A DNA stretch of 64,000 nt, taken from G965212025 sp965215765. GTDB taxonomy: Bacteria; Pseudomonadota; Gammaproteobacteria; Poriferisulfidales; Oxydemutatoraceae. Numbering within the stretch: the stretch's first letter is position 1; each line of letters opens with the position of its first letter. The position numbers and the translations under genes were made by a program. A model generated the notes under the pieces. That model worked only from the letters and a program-made list of their open reading frames with translations, was not told where the DNA came from and did no database searches. The stretch covers positions 434,001 through 498,000 of the forward strand of contig OZ244118.1 of assembly GCA_965215765.1 (NCBI GenBank). The letters are read 5' to 3'. Of the stretch, positions 18,806 to 27,562 are shown piece after piece.

Positions 18806-19535
18806 CGATGTGGCTGCTGATGGGAGTCTGCGATTTCTTCATTCCGGAGTGAGGCGCGAGCGGCTACTTCCCGGATTTCGCTCAGTTACCAAAAGCATGG
18901 CGATGGTCGTTGCCGTTTTGCTTTCCGTTTTTCCGAGTGCCTGCACATTCGATTCGATATGGCGTGATACCGCGCCTGAACCCACCGGTGGGAGCTGGCA
19001 AGAGCAAGTTTCCCGACTACAGAAGTTGACGGGTTGGCGCGTACGGGGGAAAATCAGTCTATGGCGAGACGGTGAAGATTTCAGGGCACCTTTTATCTGG
19101 GAATATCGTTCGGGGCATTCGCAAATATATTTGCTGGATGCGTTTGGCTGGCCGCGCGGCAGGATTGAATGGTCGGCAGATGGTGCGGGCTATTTCAGCC
19201 AATCGGGGAAGCGCCGCCGCTTTGCTTCCATACACGATTTTTCCCTTCGGCAATTTGGCGTTGATTTGCCATTGGCGGCAATCAGATATTGGATGACCGG
19301 TGTGCCGCGTGTCCGGGATGAGATAAAAAATCTGCACTTTTCTTCGGCGAAAGGAATAACGGACTTTGAACAGTCAGGCTGGCACGTGCAGTATTTGGCG
19401 CGCCAGGATGTCAAAGGCTACTCGTTGCCAGCCAAAATGCGGGTGGAAAAGCAAAATGCGGGAGTTTTGTTCTTGATCAGTGGCTGGAACAACCTGGTTT
19501 TTTCTGAGGAAGGCCAGGAACATGCAACTCAATGA
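18777..19535 (+). CDS. lolB: Outer-membrane lipoprotein LolB
   Basis: LolB receives lipoproteins from periplasmic LolA and inserts them in the inner leaflet of the outer membrane. The lipobox PSAC is followed by a domain with LTGWRVRGKISLW, a central GWPRGRIEW and IRYWMTGVPR, all typical of LolB. The start is uncertain: ATG 18777 gives 252 residues with an overlong leader, GTG 18849 gives 228 and keeps basic residues before the hydrophobic core, and ATG 18897 gives 212, closest to the 207 of E. coli. None has a good Shine-Dalgarno. The 3' end overlaps ispE by 14 bases. Confidence 0.88.
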   Translation: MERLRPYIFSDVAADGSLRFLHSGVRRERLLPGFRSVTKSMAMVVAVLLSVFPSACTFDSIWRDTAPEPTGGSWQEQVSRLQKLTGWRVRGKISLWRDGEDFRAPFIWEYRSGHSQIYLLDAFGWPRGRIEWSADGAGYFSQSGKRRRFASIHDFSLRQFGVDLPLAAIRYWMTGVPRVRDEIKNLHFSSAKGITDFEQSGWHVQYLARQDVKGYSLPAKMRVEKQNAGVLFLISGWNNLVFSEEGQEHATQ

Positions 19536-20391
19536 AGGTCTGTGGCCTGCGCCCGTGAAACTGAATCTCTTTCTGCATATTGTCGGGCGTACTCCACGGA
19601 ATTACCACGAAATTCAATCGCTTTTTCGCGTGCTGGATTATTGCGACGATCTGGAAGTCGCAGTGACCCGTTCCGGAACGCTCAATTTTGGCTGTAGCGA
19701 CCCGTCCATTCCGGATCATGACAACCTGGCTTTGCTGGCTGCGAGCCTGTTGCAAAAACGCTGCCATGTTCGCGCCGGGGCGAGAATTTTTGTACACAAG
19801 AAAGTTCCGTCTGGCAGTGGCCTGGGGGCAGGGAGCTCCAATGCGGCAACCGTGTTACAGGTGTTGAACGTGTTGTGGCGTTGTGGCTGCACACCAGCCT
19901 TTCTGGAGAGCCTGGGCCAAGAACTGGGCAGGGACGTTCCTTTTTTTGTGCGCGGTGTGGATGCCTGGGTGGAGGGAGAAGGAGAGCGACTGGTTCCAAT
20001 GAGACTGCCGCCTGCGTACTATACGGTGTTCGTTCCCGAAGTTTCGGTTTCCACGAAAGCCATGTATGAAGAACCCGATTTGATTCGAGATTGCGCGCCC
20101 ATCACGGAAAAACTGTTTCGTGAAGGCAACACCCAAAACGTTTTTGAACCCTTGGTGAGAAAGAAATACCCAAGGATTCGGCGAGTTCTGGATTGGTTGA
20201 GAGGCTTCACGGAAGCGCATCTGAGCGGTACGGGCTCGGCAGTTTTTGCGTCGTTCCCGACCCGTGATGAAGCGCAGCGCGTTTGGGAACTCCGACCCGA
20301 CGGGTTGTCAGGCTTTGTGGCGAAAGGATGTGGCAGATCGCCTTTGCTGGCGTGCCTGGGAGCGGCGGTGTCACTGACTGCCATTCGCTGA
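19522..20391 (+). CDS. ispE: 4-diphosphocytidyl-2-C-methyl-D-erythritol kinase
   Basis: The fourth step of the MEP isoprenoid pathway: ATP-dependent phosphorylation of CDP-methylerythritol. PAPVKLNLFLHIVG is the characteristic N-terminal block, PSGSGLGAGSSNAATVL is the GHMP-kinase ATP loop, and GTGSAVFASF is the C-terminal GHMP motif. ATG 19522 is chosen because GAGGAAGG and CAGGA lie upstream and it gives 289 residues, the family length. An earlier in-frame start at 19480 adds residues that only overlap lolB. Confidence 0.96.
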   Translation: MQLNEGLWPAPVKLNLFLHIVGRTPRNYHEIQSLFRVLDYCDDLEVAVTRSGTLNFGCSDPSIPDHDNLALLAASLLQKRCHVRAGARIFVHKKVPSGSGLGAGSSNAATVLQVLNVLWRCGCTPAFLESLGQELGRDVPFFVRGVDAWVEGEGERLVPMRLPPAYYTVFVPEVSVSTKAMYEEPDLIRDCAPITEKLFREGNTQNVFEPLVRKKYPRIRRVLDWLRGFTEAHLSGTGSAVFASFPTRDEAQRVWELRPDGLSGFVAKGCGRSPLLACLGAAVSLTAIR

Positions 20392-20410
20392 ATTGCCAGA
20401 GGCATTCAAG

Positions 20411-20416
20411 TATAGT
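20411..20416 (+). promoter_or_regulatory. Candidate -10 for tRNA-Gln and prs
   Basis: TATAGT at 20411-20416 lies 48 bases upstream of the tRNA, with CTGAAT 17 bases before it as a weak -35. A transcript from here would carry tRNA-Gln and probably prs, which begins 20 bases after the tRNA. Confidence 0.3.
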
Positions 20417-20458
20417 TTCCAAAGTAGATGGATTCGATTTTGATGCAATATGGTTCTA

Positions 20459-20530
20459 TGGGCCGTCGCCAAGTGGTAAGGCACCGGGTTTTGATCCCGG
20501 CATTCGCAGGTTCGAATCCTGCCGGCCCAG
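20459..20530 (+). tRNA. tRNA-Gln (anticodon TTG)
   Basis: Cloverleaf with acceptor TGGGCCG/CGGCCCA and discriminator G. The D-arm starts GCCAAGTGGTAAGGC, the anticodon stem is CCGGG/CCCGG with loop TTTTGAT (anticodon TTG), and the T-arm contains GGTTCGAATCC. The sequence after the discriminator is ACA, so CCA is not encoded and must be added post-transcriptionally. Its place between ispE and prs is common in gammaproteobacteria. Confidence 0.97.
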
Positions 20531-20550
20531 ACAATTTCCAAGGATGACAA

Positions 20551-21519
20551 ATGCTGACTGATACCCGAAAACCCGTCATTATATCTGGCAACGCCAATCG
20601 TCCCTTGGCGACAAAAATCGCCAGCCACCTCATGCAACGCCTTGCCGCCGCCACTGTTGATCGTTTCAGCGATGGAGAAATTCGGATTGAAATAGAAGAA
20701 AATGTCCGCGGCCAAGACGTTTTTGTCATTCAACCGACCTGTGCGCCGGTTAATGATCACCTGATTGAATTGCTGCTTTTGATCGACGCGCTGTACCGGG
20801 CATCAGCAGGCCGCATCACCGCTGTGGTGCCTTATTTCGGCTATTGTCGCCAAGATCGCAAACCGCGGTACACGCGTGTTCCGATTTCCGCCAAAGTGGC
20901 GGCAAATATGATTGGCAGCGTCTCGGCCAGCCGCATCCTGACAGTAGATTTGCATTCGGATCAAATTCAGGGTTTTTTTGACGTTCCAGTCGACAACGTG
21001 TACGCCTCATCGGTGTTTCTGAAGGACATTGAGAAAACGCTTCACAGTGGTGGCTCACCCGTGGTGGTGGTTTCTCCCGACGTGGGAGGCGTGGTGCGCG
21101 CCCGTGCCGTTGCCAAGCGTTTGGGAGATGCCGATTTGGTCATCATCGACAAGAGACGTCCACGCCCCAACGAAGCAGAAGTGATGAATATTATCGGCAA
21201 CGTAAAAGACAGGCGGTGCGTGATCGTCGACGATCTTGTGGATACTGCGGGAACGATATGCAGTGCCGCCACCGCATTAAAAAAGCAAGGGGCAGTGGAA
21301 GTTAAAGCGTATGCCACGCATTCGCTATTGTCGGGGAGTGCAGTGGACAAAATACAAAGATCACAGCTCGATGAAGTCGTGGTGAGCGATACCATTCCCT
21401 TGCGTGAATCGTCTATAAACTGTCCGAAAATCAGGCAATTAAGCGTCGCAGAGTTGCTTGCCAAAGCCGTACATCGCGTCAATACATCCGAGTCTTTGAG
21501 CAGCCTGTTTTCGGGTTGA
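20551..21519 (+). CDS. prs: Ribose-phosphate pyrophosphokinase
   Basis: Makes PRPP from ribose-5-phosphate and ATP, feeding purine, pyrimidine, histidine, tryptophan and NAD synthesis. RQDRKPRYTRVPISAK, DLHSDQIQGFFDVPVDN (ribose-5-phosphate and metal binding) and IVDDLVDTAGT (PRPP-binding loop) are all present. At 322 residues it is slightly longer than the usual 315. AAGGATGACAA provides the Shine-Dalgarno. It follows tRNA-Gln by 20 bases and probably shares its transcript. Confidence 0.97.
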   Translation: MLTDTRKPVIISGNANRPLATKIASHLMQRLAAATVDRFSDGEIRIEIEENVRGQDVFVIQPTCAPVNDHLIELLLLIDALYRASAGRITAVVPYFGYCRQDRKPRYTRVPISAKVAANMIGSVSASRILTVDLHSDQIQGFFDVPVDNVYASSVFLKDIEKTLHSGGSPVVVVSPDVGGVVRARAVAKRLGDADLVIIDKRRPRPNEAEVMNIIGNVKDRRCVIVDDLVDTAGTICSAATALKKQGAVEVKAYATHSLLSGSAVDKIQRSQLDEVVVSDTIPLRESSINCPKIRQLSVAELLAKAVHRVNTSESLSSLFSG

Positions 21520-21610
21520 GCAGAGCGTGTGGAGGCGCAACTCCATGGTGCTGTCACTTTTTGGGAGCCCCACTGGTGCAGCGGGATCCGGTTTTTGAAG
21601 CCTTGATCTG

Positions 21611-22216
21611 ATGGAAGAGACAAAAACCGAAGCTGCCCGGCACAAAACCATTCGTCTGGTTGTCGGCTTGGGCAATCCCGGGGATCAATACCAGAACAAC
21701 CGTCACAACGTCGGGTTTTGGTTTCTGGATATGCTTGCCGAAAAATATGGACTGACTTTCCGAAGATCCCCGCACGGGAAAAGCTGTGGCTTGATGGGTG
21801 ATGAAGGAAATATCTGGTTTTTCCAGCCCGGTACTTACGTGAATCTGTCCGGCGGCGCAGTCTCGGGATTTATGAATTATTACGATCTTGACGCATCCCG
21901 CTTATTGCTCGTCCACGACGATATTGATTTGCCGGATGCGGAAATACGTTTGAAATATGGGGGTGGGCATGGCGGGCACAATGGGGTGCGCGACGTGATC
22001 AAGCATTGTGGTGCCGATTTCTGGCGCTTGCGCGTGGGCATGAGCCACCCGGGAGACAAATCACTGGTACATGACTATGTGCTGAACGCACCATCGCGCG
22101 CCGAAACACAGCGCATCAGAGAACGGTTAGGCCAGGTGATTTGCCATAGCGAAGAGCTTTTGGCAGGTCGCTTTGAACGAGCGCGGGAAATGCTGCTTCA
22201 GGAGACAAAGAACTAA
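21611..22216 (+). CDS. pth: Peptidyl-tRNA hydrolase
   Basis: Recycles peptidyl-tRNAs that drop off ribosomes. LVVGLGNPGDQYQNNRHNVG contains the catalytic His and substrate-binding Asn. FFQPGTYVNLSGGAV, LLVHDDIDLP and GGGHGGHNGVRD are the remaining family motifs. It has 201 residues including a short N-terminal extension (MEETKTEAARHK) before the core. Its TAA overlaps the ychF ATG by one base (TAATG). No rplY gene intervenes between prs and pth, although it does in many gammaproteobacteria. Confidence 0.96.
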   Translation: MEETKTEAARHKTIRLVVGLGNPGDQYQNNRHNVGFWFLDMLAEKYGLTFRRSPHGKSCGLMGDEGNIWFFQPGTYVNLSGGAVSGFMNYYDLDASRLLLVHDDIDLPDAEIRLKYGGGHGGHNGVRDVIKHCGADFWRLRVGMSHPGDKSLVHDYVLNAPSRAETQRIRERLGQVICHSEELLAGRFERAREMLLQETKN

Positions 22217-23304
22217 TGGGTCTGAAGTGTGGAATCGTAGGCTTGCCCAATGTTGGCAAATCTACACTGTTCAATTTGCTGACCGACTCCGAAGTGGATG
22301 CGGCGAATTACCCCTTTTGCACGATTGAAGCGAATGTAGGCATTGCGCCTCTGCACGATGCGAAACTTCAGGAAATCGCCGAAATCGCCAAGGCGCGCAA
22401 AATCGTACCTACCGTTCTGGAATTTGTTGACATCGCGGGCTTGATACGGGGTGCATCAAAGGGCGAAGGGCTTGGCAATCAGTTTCTGGAACACGTCCGC
22501 AACGTGGACGCATTGGTGCATGTCGTGCGGTGTTTTGACAGCGAGGGAATCGTTCACGTCGACGGGTCGGTCGATCCAGTGCGCGATCTGCTCACCATTC
22601 GGGATGAGTTTTTGTTGGCAGATCTGGCGGTGACAGAAAGGAACCTCGCCAAAAACCAAAAAATTGCGAGAGGCGGTGACCGCATTGCCCGAGAAAAGGC
22701 GGAGCTGTTGGCTCGCCTGTGTGACACGCTGAGCGAAGGAGTGCGACCTGACACTATGGCATTGAGCAAAGAAGGCAACAGCCTGGTCAGGGAAATGGGC
22801 TTGCTCAGTCTGAAGCCTGAGTTGCTGGTTGCCAATGTTCAGGAAAACCAGGTGTACAGTCAGCCGTATTTGCAGGCCTTGACGGGTTATCTTGATGGAC
22901 ATGGCACGTCCATGTTGCCGATCTCTGTGCAACTGGAAAGCGAATTGCGAACCTTGTCAAGGGCAGAAAAAATGGAGTTTTTCCGCGAATCAGGCCATAC
23001 AAGCGGCGGACTTGAGCGCATTGTGGACGCAGCCTATCGTCTGTTGGATTTGCTGACCTTTTACACGGCTGGAGAGAAGGAAGCCAGAGCCTGGACGATT
23101 CCGAAAGGCATGACCGCTCAATATGCGGCCGGTCGCATACACAGCGATTTTGAAAAATCCTTTATTCGTGCCGAAGTTGTGTCCTATCCCGATTTTACAG
23201 GCTGCCGTGGAACTGCGGATGCGCGCCGCGCCGGCAAAGCCAGAATGGAAGGGAAGCATTACGTGGTGCAGGAGGGGGATGTCGTTTACTTTCACTGTTC
23301 CTGA
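22216..23304 (+). CDS. ychF: Redox-regulated ATPase YchF (Obg family)
   Basis: A universally conserved Obg-like P-loop protein that hydrolyses ATP and associates with ribosomes. GLPNVGKSTLFNLLT is the Walker A, EFVDIAGLIRGASKGEGLGN is the switch II region, and the C-terminal TGS domain includes AWTIPKGMTAQYAAGRIHSD. Its 362 residues match the family. It is translationally linked to pth by the TAATG overlap. Confidence 0.96.
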   Translation: MGLKCGIVGLPNVGKSTLFNLLTDSEVDAANYPFCTIEANVGIAPLHDAKLQEIAEIAKARKIVPTVLEFVDIAGLIRGASKGEGLGNQFLEHVRNVDALVHVVRCFDSEGIVHVDGSVDPVRDLLTIRDEFLLADLAVTERNLAKNQKIARGGDRIAREKAELLARLCDTLSEGVRPDTMALSKEGNSLVREMGLLSLKPELLVANVQENQVYSQPYLQALTGYLDGHGTSMLPISVQLESELRTLSRAEKMEFFRESGHTSGGLERIVDAAYRLLDLLTFYTAGEKEARAWTIPKGMTAQYAAGRIHSDFEKSFIRAEVVSYPDFTGCRGTADARRAGKARMEGKHYVVQEGDVVYFHCS

Positions 23305-23411
23305 AACAGTCATGATGTCGTACACAAAAGTATCTCAACCGGGTCGATTTGAAGGCTTTCGTGACGGGGCTGAAAACTCCTGCCTGTCGGCGCGCTTTTT
23401 CAGTCTGCTGG

Positions 23412-23417
23412 TATAAT
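23412..23417 (+). promoter_or_regulatory. -10 element of tRNA-Met
   Basis: A perfect TATAAT lies 10 bases upstream of the mature tRNA-Met start, followed by a GC-rich TTTCGGG start region. No good -35 is visible 16-18 bases upstream. Confidence 0.5.
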
Positions 23418-23426
23418 TTCGGGTTC

Positions 23427-23503
23427 GGCTATGTAGCTCAGCAGGTTAGAGCACGGCATTCATAATGCCGGGGTCGCTGGTTCAAGTCCAGCCATAGCCA
23501 CCA
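23427..23503 (+). tRNA. tRNA-Met, elongator (anticodon CAT)
   Basis: Acceptor GGCTATG/CATAGCC with discriminator A and an encoded CCA. The D-arm is GCTCAGCAGGTTAGAGC, the anticodon stem is CGGCA/TGCCG with loop TTCATAA, and the T-arm is GCTGGTTCAAGTCCAGC. The first acceptor pair is G-C, unlike the mismatched initiator tRNA, and the body resembles E. coli metT. A tRNA-Ile2 read through modified CAT is less likely. Confidence 0.95.
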
Positions 23504-23564
23504 CCTCTGTCCTGGCTTTTACAGGCCTGTCTCTGCCGTGCATTTTCCTTGTCGGCAATGGCAC

Positions 23565-23899
23565 ATCGCCAAAATCATTGCGGGAAGCAAAAAGTCTGTC
23601 GTTTTCTCGTTCGTAGTCACTCCAGGTTTCGTCCTTGGCTTGCGCGTAGCCTTTGGCAGAAGACTTCCGAAACCAGGGGATAAAACCCAACAGTTTTCCC
23701 ATCGGAGGTTTGGCATTGTGTCTGAAAGAAGATTCCTGGTGTACAAAAGACAGAATCACGTGTTCGGGGATTGACCAACGTCGCGTTGCCTTGCGAATGT
23801 CTGCGAACCAGCTTCGGGAATCTGACGCTTTTTGAGTTGTACCAGCCAATGAACCGGTGGCATCGCCAAACGATGCCGTATATACGCAGACCTTGCGTC
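23565..23899 (-). pseudogene. Transglycosylase fragment A
   Basis: Carries the part of the lytic-transglycosylase gene encoding WSIPEHVILSFVHQESSF through the following RENDRLFASRNDFGD, without lipoprotein signal or natural C-terminus. The upstream side is joined at CAGCTTC to a sequence that normally encodes the region near the WYN motif. A long minus-strand frame runs through it and through the antisense of tRNA-Met, but that chimera is unlikely to be a working protein. Confidence 0.75.
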
Positions 23900-24239
23900 T
23901 TACAGCAGATCGGGCAGCAATGAGTACCAGGGCACTTTGAGGTGCTTGCCGCACCTGCGCAGGCTTGTAGGTATCAGCCAGGCGCGCGACTTTGGCAGAA
24001 GACTTCCGAAGCCAGACGTTAGTACCCAGCATCTTTCCTATCGGAGGTATTGCATTGTGTCTGAAAGAAGATTCCTGGTGTACAAAAGACAGAATCACGT
24101 GTTCGGAGATTGACCAACGTCGCATTGCCTTGCGAATGTCTGCGAACCAGCTTCGGGAAGCTGGCGCTTTTTGAGTTGTACCAGCCAATGAAACCGGTGG
24201 CATCGCCAAACAATGCCGTATGTACGCAGGCCTTGCGTC
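23900..24239 (-). pseudogene. Transglycosylase fragment B (internal deletions)
   Basis: A mini-copy of about 340 bp. The true 3' end of the gene (encoding WYSLLPDLL) is fused at CTTTG to the segment encoding the catalytic ESSF region, with the middle of the gene missing. It has diverged more than its neighbours (for example ACGTTAGTACCC where the others have GGGGATAAAACCC), so it is probably an older copy. Confidence 0.75.
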
Positions 24240-24584
24240 TTACAGCAGATCGGGCAGCGATGAGTACCAGGGCACTTTGAGGTGCTTGCCGCACCTGCGC
24301 AGTTGATGCTTGTAGGTATCAGCCAGGCGCGCGACTTTGGCAGAAGACTTCCGAAACCAGGGGATAAAACCCAACAGTTTTCCCATCGGAGGTTTGGCAT
24401 TGTGTCTGAAAAAAGATTCCTGGTATACAAAAGACAGAATCACGTGTTCGGGGATTGACCAATGCCGCATTGTCTTGCGAATGTCTGCGAACCGGCTTCA
24501 GGAAGCTGGTGCTTTTTGAGTTGTACCAGCCAATGAAACCGGTGGCGTCGCCAAACGATGCCGTATGTACGCAGACCGTGCGTC
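24240..24584 (-). pseudogene. Transglycosylase fragment C (internal deletions)
   Basis: A second mini-copy of about 345 bp with the same deletion junctions as fragment B, so B and C arose by tandem duplication of an already deleted unit. No start with a lipoprotein signal is present. Confidence 0.75.
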
Positions 24585-25199
24585 TTACAGCAGATCGGGC
24601 AGCAATGAGTACCAGGGCACTTTGAGGTGCTTGCCGCACCTGCGCAGTTGATGCTTGTAGGTATCAGCCAGGCGCGCAACTTTGTTGGCCACAGCTTTCA
24701 GTTTAGGCTTGTCATGCCAGGTTCCCCTGCGGTAGCCGGTCCAGCCCTCGTGGTATGCCAGATACAGGTTACGCGTGTCAGTAGGGGAAAATTTCAGGAT
24801 TTTGACGCTTTTTGAGTTGTACCAGCCAATGAAATCGGTAGCATCGCCAAAATCACTGCGGGAAGCAAAAAGTCTGTCGTTTTCTCGTTCGTAGTCACTC
24901 CAGGTTTCGTCCTTGGCTTGCGCGTAGCCTTTGGCAGAAGACTTCCGAAACCAGGGGATAAAACCCAACAGTTTTCCCATCGGAGGTTTGGCATCGTGTC
25001 TGAAAGAAGATTCCTGGTGTACAAAAGACAGAATCACGTGTTCGGGGATTGACCAACGTCGCGTTGCCTTGCGAATGTCTGCGAGCCAGCTTTCGTGTTC
25101 CCTGAAAATATCGCAGGCGTTGTGAGGGTTCGCGGGCGGTGGTTTTGCACAAGAGGCCGTTATCAAAGCGCAGAAAAGCAACAGCGGCAATTTTTTCAT
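24585..25199 (-). CDS. SLT-domain lytic transglycosylase lipoprotein, copy 1
   Basis: A 204-residue lipoprotein: MKKLPLLLFCALITASC ends in a lipobox. The catalytic core is recognisable by HVILSFVHQESSF, whose Glu fits the general acid of family-1 transglycosylases, and by the following GYAQAKDETW, which replaces the usual GLMQ element. It would cleave peptidoglycan between MurNAc and GlcNAc from the periplasmic side. The copy at 25758 is nearly identical and equally long. It lies downstream of a broken SDR copy, so its expression depends on read-through or its own promoter. Confidence 0.82.
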   Translation of the reverse strand: MKKLPLLLFCALITASCAKPPPANPHNACDIFREHESWLADIRKATRRWSIPEHVILSFVHQESSFRHDAKPPMGKLLGFIPWFRKSSAKGYAQAKDETWSDYERENDRLFASRSDFGDATDFIGWYNSKSVKILKFSPTDTRNLYLAYHEGWTGYRRGTWHDKPKLKAVANKVARLADTYKHQLRRCGKHLKVPWYSLLPDLL

Positions 25200-25215
25200 A
25201 ATCCCCGCAGTTTTC

Positions 25216-25703
25216 TCAAATGGAAGCCAGTCGGTATAACAGATTATCCAGCATCCTGTCGCTCAGGAAAGGTTTCAGCCACCACAGAACGTGGGAAGAC
25301 ACCGTGACTTGATAGCGGTATTTGGGTCGTTTGGCAGACAGATAACATAACAGCACCCGGGTTACTGCGTCCGGCGGAAGCGTGAAAGGAACCGGCGCGC
25401 TTTTTTCGCGGAATTTCCGTTCCATCGTCTGGTAGCGCAGGATATGCGAGCCGGACTTGGTGTCAATGGTGCGATTAAGAGCAAGCTTGGCATTTTTGTT
25501 GAAATTGCTGTGCATGGATCCCGACTCAATCAATGTCACAAATATGCCGGTGTTGGCTCAGCCTTCCAGAGCGTACTTCGTCGTCACGTAGGTTCCCCGC
25601 ATCATAAACGCGGTGTATCCCAAGACCGAGCTGTTAAGCACGATGCGCCCGCCCTGTTGTGCTCGCATGGCTGGAATCATTCTGCACGTCAGGTCATGCC
25701 GGC
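25216..25703 (-). pseudogene. Truncated short-chain dehydrogenase copy
   Basis: Corresponds to the C-terminal part of the intact SDR at 26389-27255 (EKSAPVPFTLPPDAVTRVLL, LDNLLYRLASI). It has lost its whole Rossmann N-terminus and has an internal deletion of about 24 bases near 25555 that shifts the frame. Near 25700 the sequence switches abruptly, at a shared GCCxGCCAA word, into transglycosylase sequence. Confidence 0.85.
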
Positions 25704-25757
25704 CAATGAAATCAGAGGCATCGCCAAACAATGCCGTATGTACGCAGACCTTGCGTC

Positions 25758-26372
25758 TTACAGCAGATCGGGCAGCGATGAATACCAGGGCACTTTGAGG
25801 TGCTTGCCGCACCTGCGCAATTGATGTTTGTAGGTATCAGCCAGGCGCGCGACTTTGCTGGCCACATCGCTCAGTTTAGGGTTGTTATGCCAGGTTCCTT
25901 TGCGGTAGCCGATCCAGCCCTCGTGGTATGCCAGGTACAGATTATGCGTGTCAGTGGGGGACAGCTTCAGGAATCTGACGCTTTTTGAGTTGTACCAGCC
26001 AATGAAATCAGTGGCATCGCCAAAATCATTGCGGGAAGCAAAAAGTCTGTCGTTTTCTCGTTCGTAGTCACTCCAGGTTTCGTCCTTGGCTTGCGCGTAG
26101 CCTTTGGCAGAAGACTTCCGAAACCAGGGGATAAAACCCAACAGTTTTCCCATCGGAGGTTTGGCATCGTGTCTGAAAGAAGATTCCTGGTGTACAAAAG
26201 ACAGAATCACGTGTTCGGGGATTGACCAACGTCGCGTTGCCTTGCGAATGTCTGCGAACCAGCTTTCGTGTTCCCTGAAAACATCGCAGGCATTGTGGGG
26301 GTTCGCGGGCGGTGGTTTTGCACAAGAGGCCGTTATCAAGGCGCAGAAAATCAATAGCAGCAATATTTTCAT
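25758..26372 (-). CDS. SLT-domain lytic transglycosylase lipoprotein, copy 2
   Basis: A 204-residue lipoprotein (MKILLLLIFCALITASC, lipobox TASC). It has the same transglycosylase core as copy 1, with the catalytic Glu in VHQESSF. It begins 16 bases after the intact SDR gene, so this copy retains what looks like the ancestral proS-DUF4156-SDR-transglycosylase operon context and is probably the parent. Differences from copy 1 are scattered substitutions (for example KILKFSP versus RFLKLSP). Confidence 0.85.
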   Translation of the reverse strand: MKILLLLIFCALITASCAKPPPANPHNACDVFREHESWFADIRKATRRWSIPEHVILSFVHQESSFRHDAKPPMGKLLGFIPWFRKSSAKGYAQAKDETWSDYERENDRLFASRNDFGDATDFIGWYNSKSVRFLKLSPTDTHNLYLAYHEGWIGYRKGTWHNNPKLSDVASKVARLADTYKHQLRRCGKHLKVPWYSSLPDLL

Positions 26373-26388
26373 AATCCCCTCAGTTTTA

Positions 26389-27255
26389 TCAAATGGAAGC
26401 CAGTCGGTATAACAGATTATCCAGCATCCTGTCGCTCAGGAAAGGTTTCAACCACCACAGAACGTGGGAAGGCACCGTAACTCGATAGCGACATTTGGGT
26501 CGTTTGGCAGACAGACAACGTAACAGTACCCGGGTTACTGCGTCCGGCGGAAGCGTGAAAGGAACCGGCGCGCTTTTTTCGCGGAATTTCCGTTCCATCA
26601 TCTGGTAGCGCAGGATATGCGGGCCGGACTTGGTATCAATGGCGTGATCAAGAGAAAGCATGGCATTTTTGTTGAAATTGCTGTGTATGGGTCCCGGCTC
26701 AATCAATGTCACAAATATGCCGGTGTTGCGCAGTTCCTGACGCAAAGTGTCGGCCCACCCCTCCAGAGCGTACTTCGTCGCCACGTAGGCTCCCCGCATC
26801 ATAAACGCGGTATACCCCAAGACTGAGCTGTTCAGCACGATGCGCCCGCCCTGTTGTGCTCGCATGGCCGGAATCATTCTGCACGTCAGGTCATGCCAGC
26901 CAAAAAAGTTGGCTTCAAATTGGGCACGAAGGTCGCCCCTTCCCAAGTCCTCCAATGCCCCTATTTGCCCGTAAGCGGCGTTGTTAAACAAGGCGTAAAG
27001 CTTTCCCTCAGCAAAATCGAGCGCCTGTTCGCAACAGCTCTCAACGCTTTTTTCGCTGCGCAGTTCCAGGTGCAGCGCTTTTAGCCCACTGTCTTTCAGT
27101 GCCTCAAGGTCTTCCGGCTTCCTGGCGGTTGCCAAAACCCGATAGCCCATTTGCGACAAGCGCAAAGCCGCATGACGGCCGATGCCACTGGAGCAACCGG
27201 TAATCAGAACCGTCTGCGTGTTACGCAGTGCCTTGCTACTTCCTGCCGCAAACAT
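26389..27255 (-). CDS. Short-chain dehydrogenase/reductase
   Basis: A classical SDR fold: the cofactor loop TGCSSGIG near the N-terminus, NNAAYG, a catalytic Ser in IVLNSSVLGY and the YVATK motif with catalytic Tyr and Lys. The C-terminus ends LDNLLYRLASI. Substrate unknown. The start MFAAGSSKALRN at 27255 is chosen because it overlaps the upstream lipoprotein gene by only 20 bases and gives 288 residues. A longer frame to 27363 would overlap that gene by 128 bases. Confidence 0.88.
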   Translation of the reverse strand: MFAAGSSKALRNTQTVLITGCSSGIGRHAALRLSQMGYRVLATARKPEDLEALKDSGLKALHLELRSEKSVESCCEQALDFAEGKLYALFNNAAYGQIGALEDLGRGDLRAQFEANFFGWHDLTCRMIPAMRAQQGGRIVLNSSVLGYTAFMMRGAYVATKYALEGWADTLRQELRNTGIFVTLIEPGPIHSNFNKNAMLSLDHAIDTKSGPHILRYQMMERKFREKSAPVPFTLPPDAVTRVLLRCLSAKRPKCRYRVTVPSHVLWWLKPFLSDRMLDNLLYRLASI

Positions 27256-27562
27256 ACAACTGAAAGACCTGTGTGCCGCTGCCGAATCGTTCAGAGGGAA
27301 CGACCGCATCAGCACCGATGCTGCCGGCAAAATTTCGTGCTTCCTTCGCGATTTCGTCGGCAAGTGCCTCGGGCTTGTTTAGCACCAGACGTGTCGCTCC
27401 GGAGAGCACGATTTTGGTGTTACCAAGGTGATGGCAGTTGGTGACTCCGGAGGAGGCGGCAACACGAACCGCCTCGCCTGCTGGCGTGATGCCTTTTTGA
27501 TAGGAACAGCCTGATAAAACCAGGGCGCATAAAACCACAGCCAGGTGTGGCAACAATTTCAC
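27236..27562 (-). CDS. DUF4156-like small lipoprotein
   Basis: 108 residues with a clear lipoprotein signal (MKLLPHLAVVLCALVLSGC). The mature part contains NCHHLGNTK and EARNFAGSIGADAVV, the pattern of DUF4156-type lipoproteins (a conserved Cys, then the helix ending in GANAV-like sequence). Function unknown. The start overlaps the proS stop by 4 bases and the end overlaps the SDR start, so it is part of the same operon. Confidence 0.75.
   Translation of the reverse strand: MKLLPHLAVVLCALVLSGCSYQKGITPAGEAVRVAASSGVTNCHHLGNTKIVLSGATRLVLNKPEALADEIAKEARNFAGSIGADAVVPSERFGSGTQVFQLYVCGRK

Larger units (their letters stand above)
23565..26396. repeat. Amplified and scrambled lytic-transglycosylase/SDR array
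   Basis: Segments of one transglycosylase gene and its upstream short-chain dehydrogenase recur head to tail on the minus strand. From right to left they are: an intact SDR and intact transglycosylase, a truncated SDR, a second intact transglycosylase, then three shortened transglycosylase units of about 335-345 bp. Units at 23900, 24240, 24585 and 25758 all open (plus strand) with the 3' end of the gene, TTACAGCAGATCGGGCAGC. Internal deletions occur at short shared words such as CTTTG and CAGCTTC. Confidence 0.85.

Noticed and set aside
23460..24209. 249-codon minus-strand frame across transglycosylase fragments A and B
   Set aside because: It reads through the antisense of tRNA-Met (the usual AGLEPATPAL artefact) and joins pieces out of their native order.
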